A stretch of 64,000 nt of DNA from Streptomyces werraensis (GCA_014656175.1 BNBX01000001.1:1028324-1092323), one strand, 5' to 3'; numbered from the stretch's first letter, positions 26,423 to 35,511 are shown. The notes: generated from the sequence alone by a model not told the origin. Numbers and translations: made by a program.

Positions 26423-27711
26423 CCGGCCGACCCGAACGCGTCGTTCATCTTCCGAGCGGCGTCCGCCGAGGCGGAGTCCACGTCCTTCTTGCCGGACACG
26501 ATCTCCTGGAACATCGTCGGCAGCACCGCGCCCGCATCGATCTGCGCCCACGCCGGCGAAGCGGGCACGAACCTCGTGTCAGCCGCGAGCGTCTCGACGA
26601 ACGGCTTGACGAAGGGCTCCTTCGCGGCCACCTGCTGCCGCACGTCGGAGAACGTCGGCAGGAACCCCATCGCCTCGAACAGCTCCCCCTGCGCCTTCTT
26701 GGACGCGAGCCGCTTCATCAGGTCGACGGCGAGGGTGCGGTGCGTGGTGGACTTCAGCACGCCCAGGTTGTTGCCGCCCGCGAACGCGGGGGCGATCGAC
26801 CCCGCCTTCAGGCCCGGCAGCGGCACGACCTTGTACGCGCCCTTGACCTTGCCGGCCTCGACGGCGGCGTGGCTGAAGTCGCCGCCGATCGCCATGGCCG
26901 CCTTGCCCGCCGCGAACGCGGTGATCGTGTCGTTGCCGGTCATCGCGGCGCACTTGGCGGCCGGGCAGTTGTCGTCGCCGAACAGCGAGGTGTACGCCTC
27001 GATGCCCTTGCGCGCGGCGGCGCTGTCGATGGCGGCGGCGTACGAGCCGCCCTTGCCGGTGGCGAGTTCGCCGCCGTGGGCCCAGATGAAGGGCATCGCG
27101 CCGTAGGTGTAGGCGCCGCCGACGGCGAGCCCGTACAGGTCGGGCTTCGCGGCGCGGATCTCCTTCGCCGTGGAGATCAGCTCCTCCTGCGTCTCCGGGA
27201 CGTCGAGGCCGAGTTCCTCGAAGACGTCGGTGCGGTAGTACAGCGCGCGGACGCCGACGAAGTAGGGGACGCCGTAGACCTTGCCGCCGACGGTGACGGA
27301 CTGGCGGGCGGTGGGATCGGTGTCCTTGGCCTCGTTCCAGGCGCCGAAGTCCTCGGTGACGTCGGCGAGTCCGCCGTCCTTCACATAGCCGGCGGTGTCG
27401 GTGTTGCCGTACTCGATGAGGTCGGGCGCCGACTCGGGGTCGTTGAAGGCGGCCTTGATGCGTTGGGCGCGGGTCTCGACGGGGATGTACTCGACGGTGA
27501 CCTCGGCGCCCTCGTGCTCCTTCTCGAACTCGGCGAGGACGGAGTCGACGACCTGTTCCTTGGGCTGGTTGTTGACCTCCTGGAAGAGCCAGACGCGCAG
27601 GGTGCCGGTCTTCTCGTCCTTGTCGGACGCGGAGTTGCCGGAGGTCTGAGGGGTGCAGGCGGCGGTGGCGAGGACGGCCGCGACGGCGACCATGCGGACG
27701 GACAGCTTCAT
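26419..27711 (-). CDS. Sugar ABC transporter substrate-binding lipoprotein
   Basis: A 430-residue CUT1 binding protein with a lipoprotein signal (positively charged start, hydrophobic core, lipobox ending TAAC at about residue 19). The mature protein has the SBP_bac_1 features LRVWLFQEV near the start, DLIEYGNTDTAGYV and IWAHGGELATGKGG. It captures sugar outside the membrane for the two permeases. The ATG at 27711 has GAGGAGC about seven bases upstream. A DasR-like site about 94 bases upstream and the GH20 partner suggest chitin or wall-derived GlcNAc oligosaccharides. Confidence 0.92.
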   Translation of the reverse strand: MKLSVRMVAVAAVLATAACTPQTSGNSASDKDEKTGTLRVWLFQEVNNQPKEQVVDSVLAEFEKEHEGAEVTVEYIPVETRAQRIKAAFNDPESAPDLIEYGNTDTAGYVKDGGLADVTEDFGAWNEAKDTDPTARQSVTVGGKVYGVPYFVGVRALYYRTDVFEELGLDVPETQEELISTAKEIRAAKPDLYGLAVGGAYTYGAMPFIWAHGGELATGKGGSYAAAIDSAAARKGIEAYTSLFGDDNCPAAKCAAMTGNDTITAFAAGKAAMAIGGDFSHAAVEAGKVKGAYKVVPLPGLKAGSIAPAFAGGNNLGVLKSTTHRTLAVDLMKRLASKKAQGELFEAMGFLPTFSDVRQQVAAKEPFVKPFVETLAADTRFVPASPAWAQIDAGAVLPTMFQEIVSGKKDVDSASADAARKMNDAFGSAG

Positions 27712-27731
27712 GGAGTGCTCCTCCGAGCGCG

Positions 27732-27746
27732 TTGCAGCATACGCAA
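27732..27746. promoter_or_regulatory. Short palindrome in the sugar ABC promoter region
   Basis: TTGCAGCATACGCAA, a 15-base site with TTGC/GCAA ends, 20 bases upstream of the binding-protein start. The position suits a repressor site or leader element. Protein unknown. Confidence 0.35.
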
Positions 27747-27804
27747 TGGCGGTTTCGCTGTGCACAACACACCGGAGGCTATGGACTGGGTGAACCACGC
27801 CACA

Positions 27805-27820
27805 AGAGGTCTCAACCACT
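27805..27820 (-). promoter_or_regulatory. Candidate DasR operator (dre) upstream of the sugar ABC-hexosaminidase operon
   Basis: Read on the minus strand the site is AGTGGTTGAGACCTCT. It matches 13 of 16 positions of the symmetric dre form AGTGGTCTAGACCACT. DasR is the GlcNAc-responsive repressor of chitin and amino-sugar genes in Streptomyces. The site lies 94 bases upstream of the binding-protein start codon. Confidence 0.55.
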
Positions 27821-27941
27821 CTGTGACCGGCCGACGCACCCTGCGCAACGGGCAAGCAGCACAAAGGCCCCCGTGGGCACGCAAAGCGCACCCCGGGGGC
27901 CTCGGAGGACTCGGACCGGCGTCAGTCAGGAAGGGAGGGGA

Positions 27942-28223
27942 CTACTTGTCGCCCTTGCCCTTGTCGTCGCCGCCTTCACCCATGGACTCGTAGATCTCCT
28001 TGCACATGGGGCACACCGGGTACTTCTTCGGGTCGCGGCCGGGCACCCACACCTTGCCGCACAGCGCCACGACGGGAGTGCCGTCGAGGGCGCTCGCCAT
28101 GATCTTGTCCTTCTGGACGTAGTGGGCGAAGCGCTCGTGGTCACCGTCGCCGTGGGAGGTCTGCGGCGTCGGCTCGACGAGGGTCCCCGTACCAGTCCCG
28201 CGCTCGGGCTCAAGAGTGCTCAT
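27942..28223 (-). CDS. DUF3039 family small protein
   Basis: A 93-residue acidic-to-basic protein common in actinobacteria. The core is ERFAHYVQKDKIMASALDG followed by a zinc-finger-like CGKVWVPGRDPKKYPVCPMC with one Cys before and a CxxC after. The tail is Gly/Lys/Asp-rich. Function unknown; the paired cysteines suggest a bound metal. The ATG at 28223 gives MSTLEPERG; a GTG nine bases upstream is possible. Confidence 0.85.
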   Translation of the reverse strand: MSTLEPERGTGTGTLVEPTPQTSHGDGDHERFAHYVQKDKIMASALDGTPVVALCGKVWVPGRDPKKYPVCPMCKEIYESMGEGGDDKGKGDK

Positions 28224-28253
28224 AACAGCCAAGGGTACTGAAGCCCGCCCCGG

Positions 28254-28826
28254 TCAGTTGAGCGAAGGGTCGTCCGGATACGTGGCGACCATCGCCAGTT
28301 CGTTGCGCTGCCGGCGGAGCACCTCGCGCCAGAGCCGCTCGGGCGCCGGACAGGAGACGTCACCGGGCTCGGACTCCACCACGTACCAGGCGCCGTCGAC
28401 CAGCTCGTCCTCGAGCTGGCCGGGGCCCCAGCCCGCGTAGCCGGCGAAGATCCGCAGCGAGCCGAGGACGGAGGCGAGCAGTTCCGGCGGGGCCTCCAGG
28501 TCGACCAGGCCGATCGCGCCGTGCACCCGGCGCCAGCCGAGCGGCGGCTCCTCCCCCGCCGCGCCGCCCGGGACGACGGCGACGCCGAGGGCCGAGTCCA
28601 GCGACACCGGGCCGCCCTGGAACACCACGCCGGGTTCGCCGGCCAGGTCCGCCCAGCCTTCCAGGATGTCGCCCACGTCCACCGGGGTCGGCCGGTTGAG
28701 GACGACACCGAGGGAGCCCTCCTCGTCGTGGTCGAGAAGGAGCACCACCGCGCGGTCGAAGTTCGGGTCCGCCAGAGCGGGAGTGGCCACGAGCAGCCGC
28801 CCTGTGAGCGAGGACACCTCGGTCAT
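28254..28826 (-). CDS. YqgE/AlgH family protein (DUF179)
   Basis: A 190-residue YqgE/AlgH protein. It opens with the hallmark LTGRLLVATPALADPNFDRA (first 20 residues of the domain) and keeps LGVVLNRPT and a GGPV motif. The fold is known but its biochemical role is not; some homologues affect alginate regulation. It lies 30 bases upstream of the DUF3039 gene on the same strand and is probably co-transcribed with it. The ATG at 28826 is preferred; 28835 would add three residues. Confidence 0.9.
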   Translation of the reverse strand: MTEVSSLTGRLLVATPALADPNFDRAVVLLLDHDEEGSLGVVLNRPTPVDVGDILEGWADLAGEPGVVFQGGPVSLDSALGVAVVPGGAAGEEPPLGWRRVHGAIGLVDLEAPPELLASVLGSLRIFAGYAGWGPGQLEDELVDGAWYVVESEPGDVSCPAPERLWREVLRRQRNELAMVATYPDDPSLN

Positions 28827-29136
28827 GCCAGACATGATCCCGCATCTTCCCGCCGCGCGGGGAGGCAATGCGGGTGACGGAGTGAAGACCGCCGCCGCGC
28901 GCGAGAGCTTCCTGGTCGGGCGTCGTCCGGCCGGAGCGAAGGGGTGCGGGCGGGCGGCCGGGAGCGCGCCCGGCGCACGTCCGGCCGCGGTGACCCCGCG
29001 TGGCCGCGGGGGAACCGTTCGTGTTGTGACAGAGCCATGACGTTCCCAGGGCCTCCTCGGGCTTACAGAAGGGGGGTCAAGGGCGATTACCCTTTCCCTT
29101 CTGACCCTCTGCCCCACTCCACGGAACGCGAGATTC
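28827..29136. promoter_or_regulatory. Divergent yqgE / murA promoter region with a nested hairpin
   Basis: About 310 bases without a gene. It contains a two-part hairpin just before murA: outer stem 29066-29073 with 29096-29103 (CAGAAGGG/CCCTTCTG), inner stem 29079-29083 with 29090-29094, loop CGATTA. The hairpin ends 33 bases before the murA start, so it would lie in the murA leader if transcription starts upstream. Confidence 0.5.
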
Positions 29137-30483
29137 ATGACCGTCAACGACGTCGATGACGTACTGCTTGTCCACGGCGGAACCCCGCTGGAGGGCGAGA
29201 TCCGGGTCCGCGGTGCGAAGAACCTCGTACCGAAGGCCATGGTCGCCGCGCTGCTGGGCAGCGCACCGAGCCGGCTGCGCAACGTTCCGGACATCCGTGA
29301 CGTCCGGGTCGTCCGGGGTCTGCTGCAGCTGCACGGCGTGACGGTCCGTCCGGGCGACGAGCCCGGCGAACTGGTGCTCGACCCCACCTACGTGGAGAGC
29401 GCCAACGTCGCTGACATCGATGCCCACGCCGGTTCCTCGCGGATCCCGATCCTGTTCTGCGGCCCGCTGCTGCACCGTCTCGGGCACGCGTTCATCCCAG
29501 GCCTCGGCGGCTGCGACATCGGCGGACGCCCCATCGACTTCCACTTCGACGTGCTGCGGCAGTTCGGCGCGACGATCGAGAAGCGCGCGGACGGCCAGTA
29601 CCTGGAGGCCCCGCAGCGGCTGCGCGGCACGAAGATCCGCCTGCCGTACCCGTCCGTCGGCGCCACCGAGCAGGTGCTGCTCACGGCGGTGCTCGCGGAG
29701 GGCGTCACCGAGCTGTCCAACGCGGCGGTGGAGCCGGAGATCGAGGACCTGATCTGCGTCCTGCAGAAGATGGGCGCCATCATCGCGATGGACACCGACC
29801 GGACGATCCGCATCACCGGTGTGGACACGCTCGGCGGCTACACCCACCGCGCCCTGCCGGACCGCCTGGAGGCCGCATCCTGGGCGTCCGCGGCGCTCGC
29901 CACCGAGGGCAACATCTACGTCCACGGCGCCCAGCAGCGCTCGATGATGACGTTCCTCAACACCTACCGGAAGGTCGGCGGCGCCTTCGAGATCGACGAC
30001 GAGGGCATCCGTTTCTGGCACCCGGGCGGACAGCTGAAGTCCATCGCCCTGGAGACGGACGTGCACCCCGGCTTCCAGACCGACTGGCAGCAGCCCCTGG
30101 TGGTCGCCCTGACGCAGGCCACGGGCCTGTCCATCATCCACGAGACGGTCTACGAGTCCCGGCTGGGCTTCACGTCCGCGCTCAACCAGATGGGCGCCCA
30201 CATCCAGCTCTACCGCGAGTGCCTGGGCGGCTCCGACTGCCGCTTCGGCCAGCGCAACTTCCTGCACTCGGCGGTCGTCTCCGGCCCGACGAAGCTCCAG
30301 GGCGCGGATCTCGAGATCCCCGACCTGCGCGGCGGCTTCTCGTACCTGATCGCGGCCCTCGCCGCCCAGGGCACGTCCCGTGTCCACGGCATCGGGCTGA
30401 TCAACCGCGGCTACGAGAACTTCATGGAGAAGCTCTCCGCCCTCGGCGCGAAGGTGGAACTCCCGGGCAAGGCCCTCGGCTGA
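29137..30483 (+). CDS. murA: UDP-N-acetylglucosamine 1-carboxyvinyltransferase
   Basis: MurA transfers enolpyruvate to UDP-GlcNAc, the first committed step of peptidoglycan synthesis in the cytoplasm. The 448-residue product has the EPSP-synthase fold. Lys28 in VRGAKNLVPKA corresponds to the UDP-GlcNAc-binding lysine and Cys126 in GGCDIGGRP to the fosfomycin-target cysteine. Because that Cys is kept, the enzyme should be fosfomycin-sensitive. It is a single gene followed by a strong terminator. Confidence 0.97.
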   Translation: MTVNDVDDVLLVHGGTPLEGEIRVRGAKNLVPKAMVAALLGSAPSRLRNVPDIRDVRVVRGLLQLHGVTVRPGDEPGELVLDPTYVESANVADIDAHAGSSRIPILFCGPLLHRLGHAFIPGLGGCDIGGRPIDFHFDVLRQFGATIEKRADGQYLEAPQRLRGTKIRLPYPSVGATEQVLLTAVLAEGVTELSNAAVEPEIEDLICVLQKMGAIIAMDTDRTIRITGVDTLGGYTHRALPDRLEAASWASAALATEGNIYVHGAQQRSMMTFLNTYRKVGGAFEIDDEGIRFWHPGGQLKSIALETDVHPGFQTDWQQPLVVALTQATGLSIIHETVYESRLGFTSALNQMGAHIQLYRECLGGSDCRFGQRNFLHSAVVSGPTKLQGADLEIPDLRGGFSYLIAALAAQGTSRVHGIGLINRGYENFMEKLSALGAKVELPGKALG

Positions 30484-30493
30484 CCCCCGCGCC

Positions 30494-30542
30494 AACGCCG
30501 ATGGGGCGGTCACCCTGGTCGGGTGACCGCCCCATCGGCGTT
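30494..30542 (+). terminator. Terminator after murA
   Basis: A 22-bp perfect stem (30494-30515 with 30521-30542) with loop TGGTC, 11 bases after the murA stop. No U-tract, as usual in Streptomyces. Confidence 0.92.
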
Positions 30543-30650
30543 CACTGCGGCGCCCCGGAAGGGGCGCGGGGAACTGCGCGACCGGCCACGAGGGGCCGGC
30601 AGACGGCGAGAGGGACGCCCGGCCGAACGGCGCTGGACCGCTCAGGCGTG

Positions 30651-30669
30651 AGGCGCCCGCAGGGCGCCT
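30651..30669 (-). terminator. Short hairpin at the end of the HU gene
   Basis: AGGCGCCC (30651-30658) pairs with GGGCGCCT (30662-30669) around a 3-base loop. It touches the HU stop codon, so it can terminate that gene's transcript. Confidence 0.6.
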
Positions 30670-30950
30670 TACTTGCCCTTGGCCGCTTCCTTGAGCTTCG
30701 ACCCCGCAGACACCTTCACGCTGTAACCAGCGGGGATCTGGATCGGCTCACCGGTCTGCGGGTTGCGCGCGGTGCGCGCAGCGCGGTGGGTGCGCTCGAA
30801 GGTCAGGAAGCCGGGGATGGTGACCTTCTCGTCGCCCTTGGAGACGATGTCGCCGACGACGTCGGCGAACGCGGCCAGCACGGCGTCGGCGTCCTTGCGG
30901 GTCACCTCGGCGCGGTCGGCCAGCGCGGCCACCAGCTCACTGCGGTTCAT
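30669..30950 (-). CDS. hupA: Nucleoid-associated protein HU
   Basis: A 93-residue HU protein that bends and compacts DNA as a dimer. It starts MNRSELVAALADRAEVTRKD and has the beta-arm FERTHRAARTARNPQTGEPI, which grips the minor groove. It lacks the Lys/Ala-rich tail of the second Streptomyces HU (HupS), so it is the short vegetative type. Single gene with its own upstream region. Confidence 0.95.
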   Translation of the reverse strand: MNRSELVAALADRAEVTRKDADAVLAAFADVVGDIVSKGDEKVTIPGFLTFERTHRAARTARNPQTGEPIQIPAGYSVKVSAGSKLKEAAKGK

Positions 30951-31367
30951 GTTGTTACTCCCGTGTTCTTCTTGCCGTTGAGGCGTGCCACGCGGCGGAG
31001 CCGCATGTCGGGCACGGCGAAAGCCGATGCTGCCAGGTTCCTCGGTGAGTCCCCGGACCCGGGTCCTTCGTCGGACCCTCGCGCCCAGGGACGCATCCTG
31101 CCTCTACCTGCGGCGGTAATGCCAATCCGGCACCCGCAGGAGTCGTGAGAACACCCGAGGGAGTCACACGAAGAGCGCCACGGCCTCCGCACGGTGACGC
31201 TCCGTCCGCTTCCGGCAGCGGACAGCAGGGGCCGGAGCCCAGGCCCGGCCGCCCACCCTAGAGGGCGGCCAGGACTACGGGTTCCGCGACGCGCCGGTTC
31301 AAACCCCGTGGCGATCCTCACAACGTGCGGTCCGCCGCGGATCAGGCGCTCACACCCTTCGCGGGCG
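30951..31367. other. Intergenic region upstream of the HU gene
   Basis: 417 bases holding the HU promoter and the 3' end of the malic enzyme transcript. No gene is supported. A stretch at 31292-31320 looks superficially like a tRNA 3' half but does not fold. Confidence 0.4.
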
Positions 31368-32777
31368 TCACGCCCCGGCCGCCTTCGCGGCGTCCCGGAC
31401 GGCGCCGGCGACCGCGCCCGCGACCTTCTCGTTGAAGACGCTGGGGATGATGTAGTTCGGGTTCAGCTCGTCCTCGGTGACGACGTCGGCCAGGGCCTGC
31501 GCGGCGGCCAGCATCATCTCGGTGTTGACGGTGCGGGACTGCGCGTCCAGCAGGCCGCGGAAGACACCCGGGAAGACCAGCACGTTGTTGATCTGGTTGG
31601 GGAAGTCGGAGCGGCCGGTGGCGACAACCGCCGCCGTCTGGCGGGCGATCGCCGGGTCCACCTCGGGGTCGGGGTTCGCGAGCGCGAACACGATCGCGCC
31701 CTCGGCCATCGCGGCGACGTCCTCGGCGCCCAGCACGTTCGGGGCGGACACGCCGATGAAGACGTCCGCGCCGCGCACGGCCTCCTTCAGCGTGCCGGTG
31801 AGGTTCTCCGGGTTGGTGTGGTCGGCGATCCAGCTCAGCGCGGAGCCGGGGGCGGCGTCGACCAGGTCCTCGCGGCCGGCGTGCACCACGCCGTGGATGT
31901 CGGCCACCACGGCGTTCTTCACACCGGCGGCCAGCAGCAGCTTGAGGATGGCGGTACCGGCCGCGCCGGCGCCGGACATGACGACCCGGATGCTCTCGAT
32001 GGTCTTGCCGGTGACGCGCAGCGCGTTGGTCAGGGCGGCGAGCACCACGATCGCGGTGCCGTGCTGGTCGTCGTGGAAGACGGGGATGTCGAGGGCCTCG
32101 CGCAGCCGGGCCTCGATCTCGAAGCAGCGGGGCGCGGAGATGTCCTCGAGGTTGATGCCGGCGAAGCCGGGGGCGATCGCCTTGACGATCTCCACGATCG
32201 CGTCGGTGTCCTGGGTGTCCAGGCACAGCGGCCAGGCGTCGATGCCGGCGAACCGCTTGAACAGGGCGGCCTTGCCCTCCATCACCGGCAGGGCGGCCTT
32301 GGGGCCGATGTTGCCCAGGCCCAGCACGGCGGAGCCGTCCGTCACGACCGCAACGGAGTTGCGCTTGATGGTCAGGCGGCGGGCGTCCTCGGGGTTCTCG
32401 GCGATCGCCATGCAGACCCGGGCCACGCCGGGCGTGTAGATCATGGACAGGTCGTCACGGGTGCGGATGGGGTGCTTCGACGCCATCTCGATCTTGCCGC
32501 CGAGGTGCATCAGGAACGTACGGTCGGAGACCTTGCCGAGGGTGACGCCCTCGATGTGGCGCAGCTGTTCGACGATCTCGTCGGCGTGGGCGGTGGAGGT
32601 GGCCGCGATCGTGACGTCGATCCGGAGCCGCTCGTGGCCCGACGCGGTCACGTCGAGGCCGGTCACCAGGCCTCCGTGGGACTCGACTGCCCCGGTGAGC
32701 TGGGACACCGCGGTTCCTCCCGCGGGCACCTCCAGCCGGATGGTCATCGAGTAGGAGACGCTGGGCGCCGTTGCCAT
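31368..32777 (-). CDS. NAD-dependent malic enzyme with N-terminal ACT domain
   Basis: A 469-residue oxidative decarboxylase converting malate to pyruvate, linking the TCA cycle to gluconeogenesis and lipid precursors. Residues ~1-85 form an ACT-like regulatory domain (MTIRLEVPAGGTAVSQLTGA). The malic N-domain follows (YTPGVARVC; lysine region KRNSVAVVTDGSAVLGLGN; metal site FHDDQHGTA), then a Rossmann domain (VMSGAGAAGTA). The start at 32777 has AGAGGAAG eight bases upstream. Whether it prefers NAD or NADP cannot be decided safely by eye. Confidence 0.93.
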   Translation of the reverse strand: MATAPSVSYSMTIRLEVPAGGTAVSQLTGAVESHGGLVTGLDVTASGHERLRIDVTIAATSTAHADEIVEQLRHIEGVTLGKVSDRTFLMHLGGKIEMASKHPIRTRDDLSMIYTPGVARVCMAIAENPEDARRLTIKRNSVAVVTDGSAVLGLGNIGPKAALPVMEGKAALFKRFAGIDAWPLCLDTQDTDAIVEIVKAIAPGFAGINLEDISAPRCFEIEARLREALDIPVFHDDQHGTAIVVLAALTNALRVTGKTIESIRVVMSGAGAAGTAILKLLLAAGVKNAVVADIHGVVHAGREDLVDAAPGSALSWIADHTNPENLTGTLKEAVRGADVFIGVSAPNVLGAEDVAAMAEGAIVFALANPDPEVDPAIARQTAAVVATGRSDFPNQINNVLVFPGVFRGLLDAQSRTVNTEMMLAAAQALADVVTEDELNPNYIIPSVFNEKVAGAVAGAVRDAAKAAGA

Positions 32778-32944
32778 GGCCGACTTCCTCTGCTTTTCAA
32801 CCGTGTCGCGAATCGTGCCGTCCGATCGTCGCACCTACCGCTGAGTACGTGGTAGCCGCCTCGGATTGCGGACGTTTTGTTCATCGCCGTCTGCCGCCAG
32901 ACGGAAAGTGAGTTCCACCATACGAGAGGCGCCGGGGCAACAGA

Positions 32945-32979
32945 AGAGGCCCCCGTCACATCTCGTGACGAGGGCCTCT
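32945..32979 (-). terminator. Inverted repeat, probable terminator of the sigU-rsuA-helD transcript
   Basis: Arms 32945-32959 and 32965-32979 pair at 14 of 15 positions around loop ATCTC. It is in the 383-base gap (32778-33160) between the HelD-family gene and malic enzyme, both on the minus strand. It lies 182 bases beyond the HelD-family stop. The rest of the gap shows no gene and should carry the malic enzyme promoter. Confidence 0.7.
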
Positions 32980-33160
32980 CGAACGCCTGTGACACCGACC
33001 CGCCATGCTCGCCTCGCGGCAAGTGGTCGCTCGAAGCGACTAAGGTTGGGCCCGGGGGCTTGGATCGGGCCGGTGCCACATCCAGGCTAACAAACGGATC
33101 GCCCAAGGCCATTCCCATGACCGGGGGATATTTCCCGAGCCCCCCGGCACCCCCCTCCGC

Positions 33161-35458
33161 TCAGTCCCGCAGCAGGTCGGGCACCCCCTCGGCGTCCGGT
33201 TCGTCGCGCTCCGCGGACACCACGGTGAGCTGCTGCGTCGCGCGCGTCAGGGCGACGTAGAGCACCCGCAGGCCGGCCGGGGACTCGTCCGCGATCTCCG
33301 CGGGCGAGACGACCACCGTCGCGTCGTACTCCAGGCCCTTGGCCTCCAGGCTGCCGAGCGCCACCACCCGGTCGCCGAGCCCGTCGAGCCAGCGCCGCGC
33401 CTCCTCGCGCCGCCGCATGGCGACGACCACGCCGACCGTGCCGTCCACCCGCTCCAGCAGCCGGGCGGCCTCGGCGCGCACGGTGTCGCCCAGCGTCCGG
33501 CCGGCCACGGCGAAGCGCGGCTCCACGCCGGTGGAGCGCACCGCGCGCGGCGACCGCGAGCCCGGCATGGCGAGGGCCAGGACCTTCGCCGCCAGCTCCG
33601 CGATCTCGGACGGGTTCCGGTAGTTCACGGTCAGCTCGAAGCGCCGGCGCGGACGGGTGCCGAGGGCCTCGTCACGGGCGCGGGCGGCCTCGTCCGGGTC
33701 GGACCAGGAGGACTGGGCCGGGTCGCCGACGATCGTCCAGGTGGCGTGGCGGCCGCGGCGGCCGACCATGCGCCACTGCATCGGGGTGAGGTCCTGCGCC
33801 TCGTCGACGATGACGTGCGCGTACTCGACGCGCTCCTGGGCGAGCCGCTCGGCCCGCTCGCGCTGGGTCTCCTCGCGCACCGGCATCAGCTCCTCCAGAC
33901 CGGTGAGCTGGTCCAGCGGGTCGATCTCGCGCTTCTTGCGGGGCCTGGCGGGGGCGCCCAGGATCGCCTGGAGCTCGTCCAGCATCGCGATGTCGTGCAC
34001 GGAGCGCCCGTCCCGCTGGAGGGCGCGCGCCAGCTTGCGCACCTCCCCCGGGTTGAGGACGCGCCGGGCCCAGCGGCCGAGGCGCCGCTCGTCGGCCATG
34101 GCGTCCAGGACGGCGGCGGGGGTGAGTTCCGGCCACCAGGCGTCGAGGAAGGCGGTGAAGTCGTCCTCGGAGGTGATGTCCTCGTCGAAGGAGGAGCGCA
34201 GCTCGGCGGCGAGCTCGGGGTCGGTGTGCCGGTTCCCGGCGCCGGAGCGCTCCCACAGGGCGTCCAGGAGCAGCTTGCGGGCACGGGGGCGCAGCAGGTT
34301 GACGGGGGCGGTGCCGCCGAGGGCGGTGCGGCGGATGCCCGCCAGCTCCTCGGCCTCCAGCTCGAGGCGGCGGCCGAAGGCGACGACCCGCAGCCGCTGC
34401 GGCGCGTCGTTCAGCTCCAGCGCGCCGCGGGCGGCCTTCCGCAACACCTTGAGCATGCGGTACGAGCCCTTGATCCGGGCCACGGCCGGGGAGTCGTACA
34501 CGGTGGCCTCGGCGCCGTCGACGAGGGAGCCGATGGCGCGGATCGCGACCTGGCCCTCCTCGCCGAGTGACGGCAGCACGCCCTCGGTGTAGGCGACCAG
34601 CAGGGGGGTCGGGGAGACGATGAGGATGCCGCCCGCGTACCGGCGCCGGTCCTGGTAGAGCAGGTAGGCCGCACGGTGCAGGGCGACGGCGGTCTTGCCG
34701 GTGCCGGGGCCGCCCTCGACGTAGGTGACGGAGGCGGCGGGGGCGCGGATCACCAGGTCCTGCTCGGCCTGGATGGACGCGACGATGTCCCGCATGGTGT
34801 GCGTACGGGCCTGGCCGAGGGCGGCCATCAGGGCGCCGTCGCCGATCACGGCCAGCTCGCGGCCGTCGAGGCTGGCCTTCAGCTCGGGGCGCATCAGGTC
34901 GTCCTCGACACTCCGCACCCGGCGCCCCTTGGAGCGGATCACCCGGCGCCGCACGACCCGGCCGGGATCGACCGGCGTGGAGCGGTAGAAGGGCGCCGCG
35001 GCGGGCGCGCGCCAGTCGATGACCAGCGGGGCGTAGTCCTCGTCGAGGACGCCGATCCGGCCGATGTGCAGGGTCTCGGCGATGTCGGCGGTGTTGTCGG
35101 GGCGGACGGCGCCCTCGGCGGGCTCGACGGCGGTGTACGCGCCGTCCGGGCCCTTCTTGCCGTCCTTGCCGAGCAGCAGGTCGATCCGGCCGAAGAGGAA
35201 GTCCTCGTACTCGTGGTGCAGCCGGTTGAGGTGGACGCCGGCCCGGAAGACCTGGGCGTCCCGCTCGGCGAGGGCGCCGGGCGTGCCGACGTGGCCGCGC
35301 TGGGCGGCGTCGCGCATGAGGAACTCGGCCTCGGAGATCTTCTCCTCGAGGCGCCGGTACACCCGGTCCAGGTGTTCCTGTTCCACACGGATCTCCCGGT
35401 CGCGAACGGAGTCGTGAACCGGGACGACCGCGGATTCCTGTTGAGCCTGAGCGGCCAC
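33161..35458 (-). CDS. HelD-family RNA polymerase-associated ATPase (SF1 helicase-like)
   Basis: A 765-residue UvrD/HelD-type protein. The N-terminal ~70 residues form a charged coiled-coil (LDRVYRRLEEKISEAEFLM), the arm that enters the RNA polymerase secondary channel in known HelD proteins. Walker A is GGPGTGKTAVAL (about residue 250), motif II is VIVDEAQDLTP, and late motifs are TVNYRNPSEI and LYVALTRATQQL. HelD/HelR enzymes recycle stalled polymerase and can confer rifamycin tolerance. I saw no rifamycin-associated element upstream. It follows rsuA on the same strand; its GTG start and ribosome binding site lie in an inverted repeat (35460-35511). Confidence 0.87.
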   Translation of the reverse strand: MAAQAQQESAVVPVHDSVRDREIRVEQEHLDRVYRRLEEKISEAEFLMRDAAQRGHVGTPGALAERDAQVFRAGVHLNRLHHEYEDFLFGRIDLLLGKDGKKGPDGAYTAVEPAEGAVRPDNTADIAETLHIGRIGVLDEDYAPLVIDWRAPAAAPFYRSTPVDPGRVVRRRVIRSKGRRVRSVEDDLMRPELKASLDGRELAVIGDGALMAALGQARTHTMRDIVASIQAEQDLVIRAPAASVTYVEGGPGTGKTAVALHRAAYLLYQDRRRYAGGILIVSPTPLLVAYTEGVLPSLGEEGQVAIRAIGSLVDGAEATVYDSPAVARIKGSYRMLKVLRKAARGALELNDAPQRLRVVAFGRRLELEAEELAGIRRTALGGTAPVNLLRPRARKLLLDALWERSGAGNRHTDPELAAELRSSFDEDITSEDDFTAFLDAWWPELTPAAVLDAMADERRLGRWARRVLNPGEVRKLARALQRDGRSVHDIAMLDELQAILGAPARPRKKREIDPLDQLTGLEELMPVREETQRERAERLAQERVEYAHVIVDEAQDLTPMQWRMVGRRGRHATWTIVGDPAQSSWSDPDEAARARDEALGTRPRRRFELTVNYRNPSEIAELAAKVLALAMPGSRSPRAVRSTGVEPRFAVAGRTLGDTVRAEAARLLERVDGTVGVVVAMRRREEARRWLDGLGDRVVALGSLEAKGLEYDATVVVSPAEIADESPAGLRVLYVALTRATQQLTVVSAERDEPDAEGVPDLLRD

Positions 35459-35459
35459 C

Positions 35460-35511
35460 GGGCCCCCTTCTGACGTGCTGGGCAGCCGTCAACCGTACGC
35501 GAAGGGGGCCC
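35460..35511 (-). promoter_or_regulatory. Inverted repeat masking the HelD-family ribosome binding site
   Basis: GGGCCCCCTTC (35460-35470) is complementary to GAAGGGGGCCC (35501-35511). In the minus-strand message the second arm contains the AAGGGGG ribosome binding site just before the GTG at 35458. The 11-bp stem would therefore hide it. The first arm starts eight bases after the rsuA stop, within reach of a terminating ribosome. It could also act as a weak terminator. Confidence 0.6.

Noticed and set aside
31262..31320. tRNA-like sequence (GGTTCAAACCCC...GATCCTCA) between HU and malic enzyme
   Set aside because: No 5' acceptor half, D arm or anticodon stem pairs with it, and the T stem does not close. 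It was also tested as a selenocysteine tRNA end; no GAGGATC partner lies upstream.
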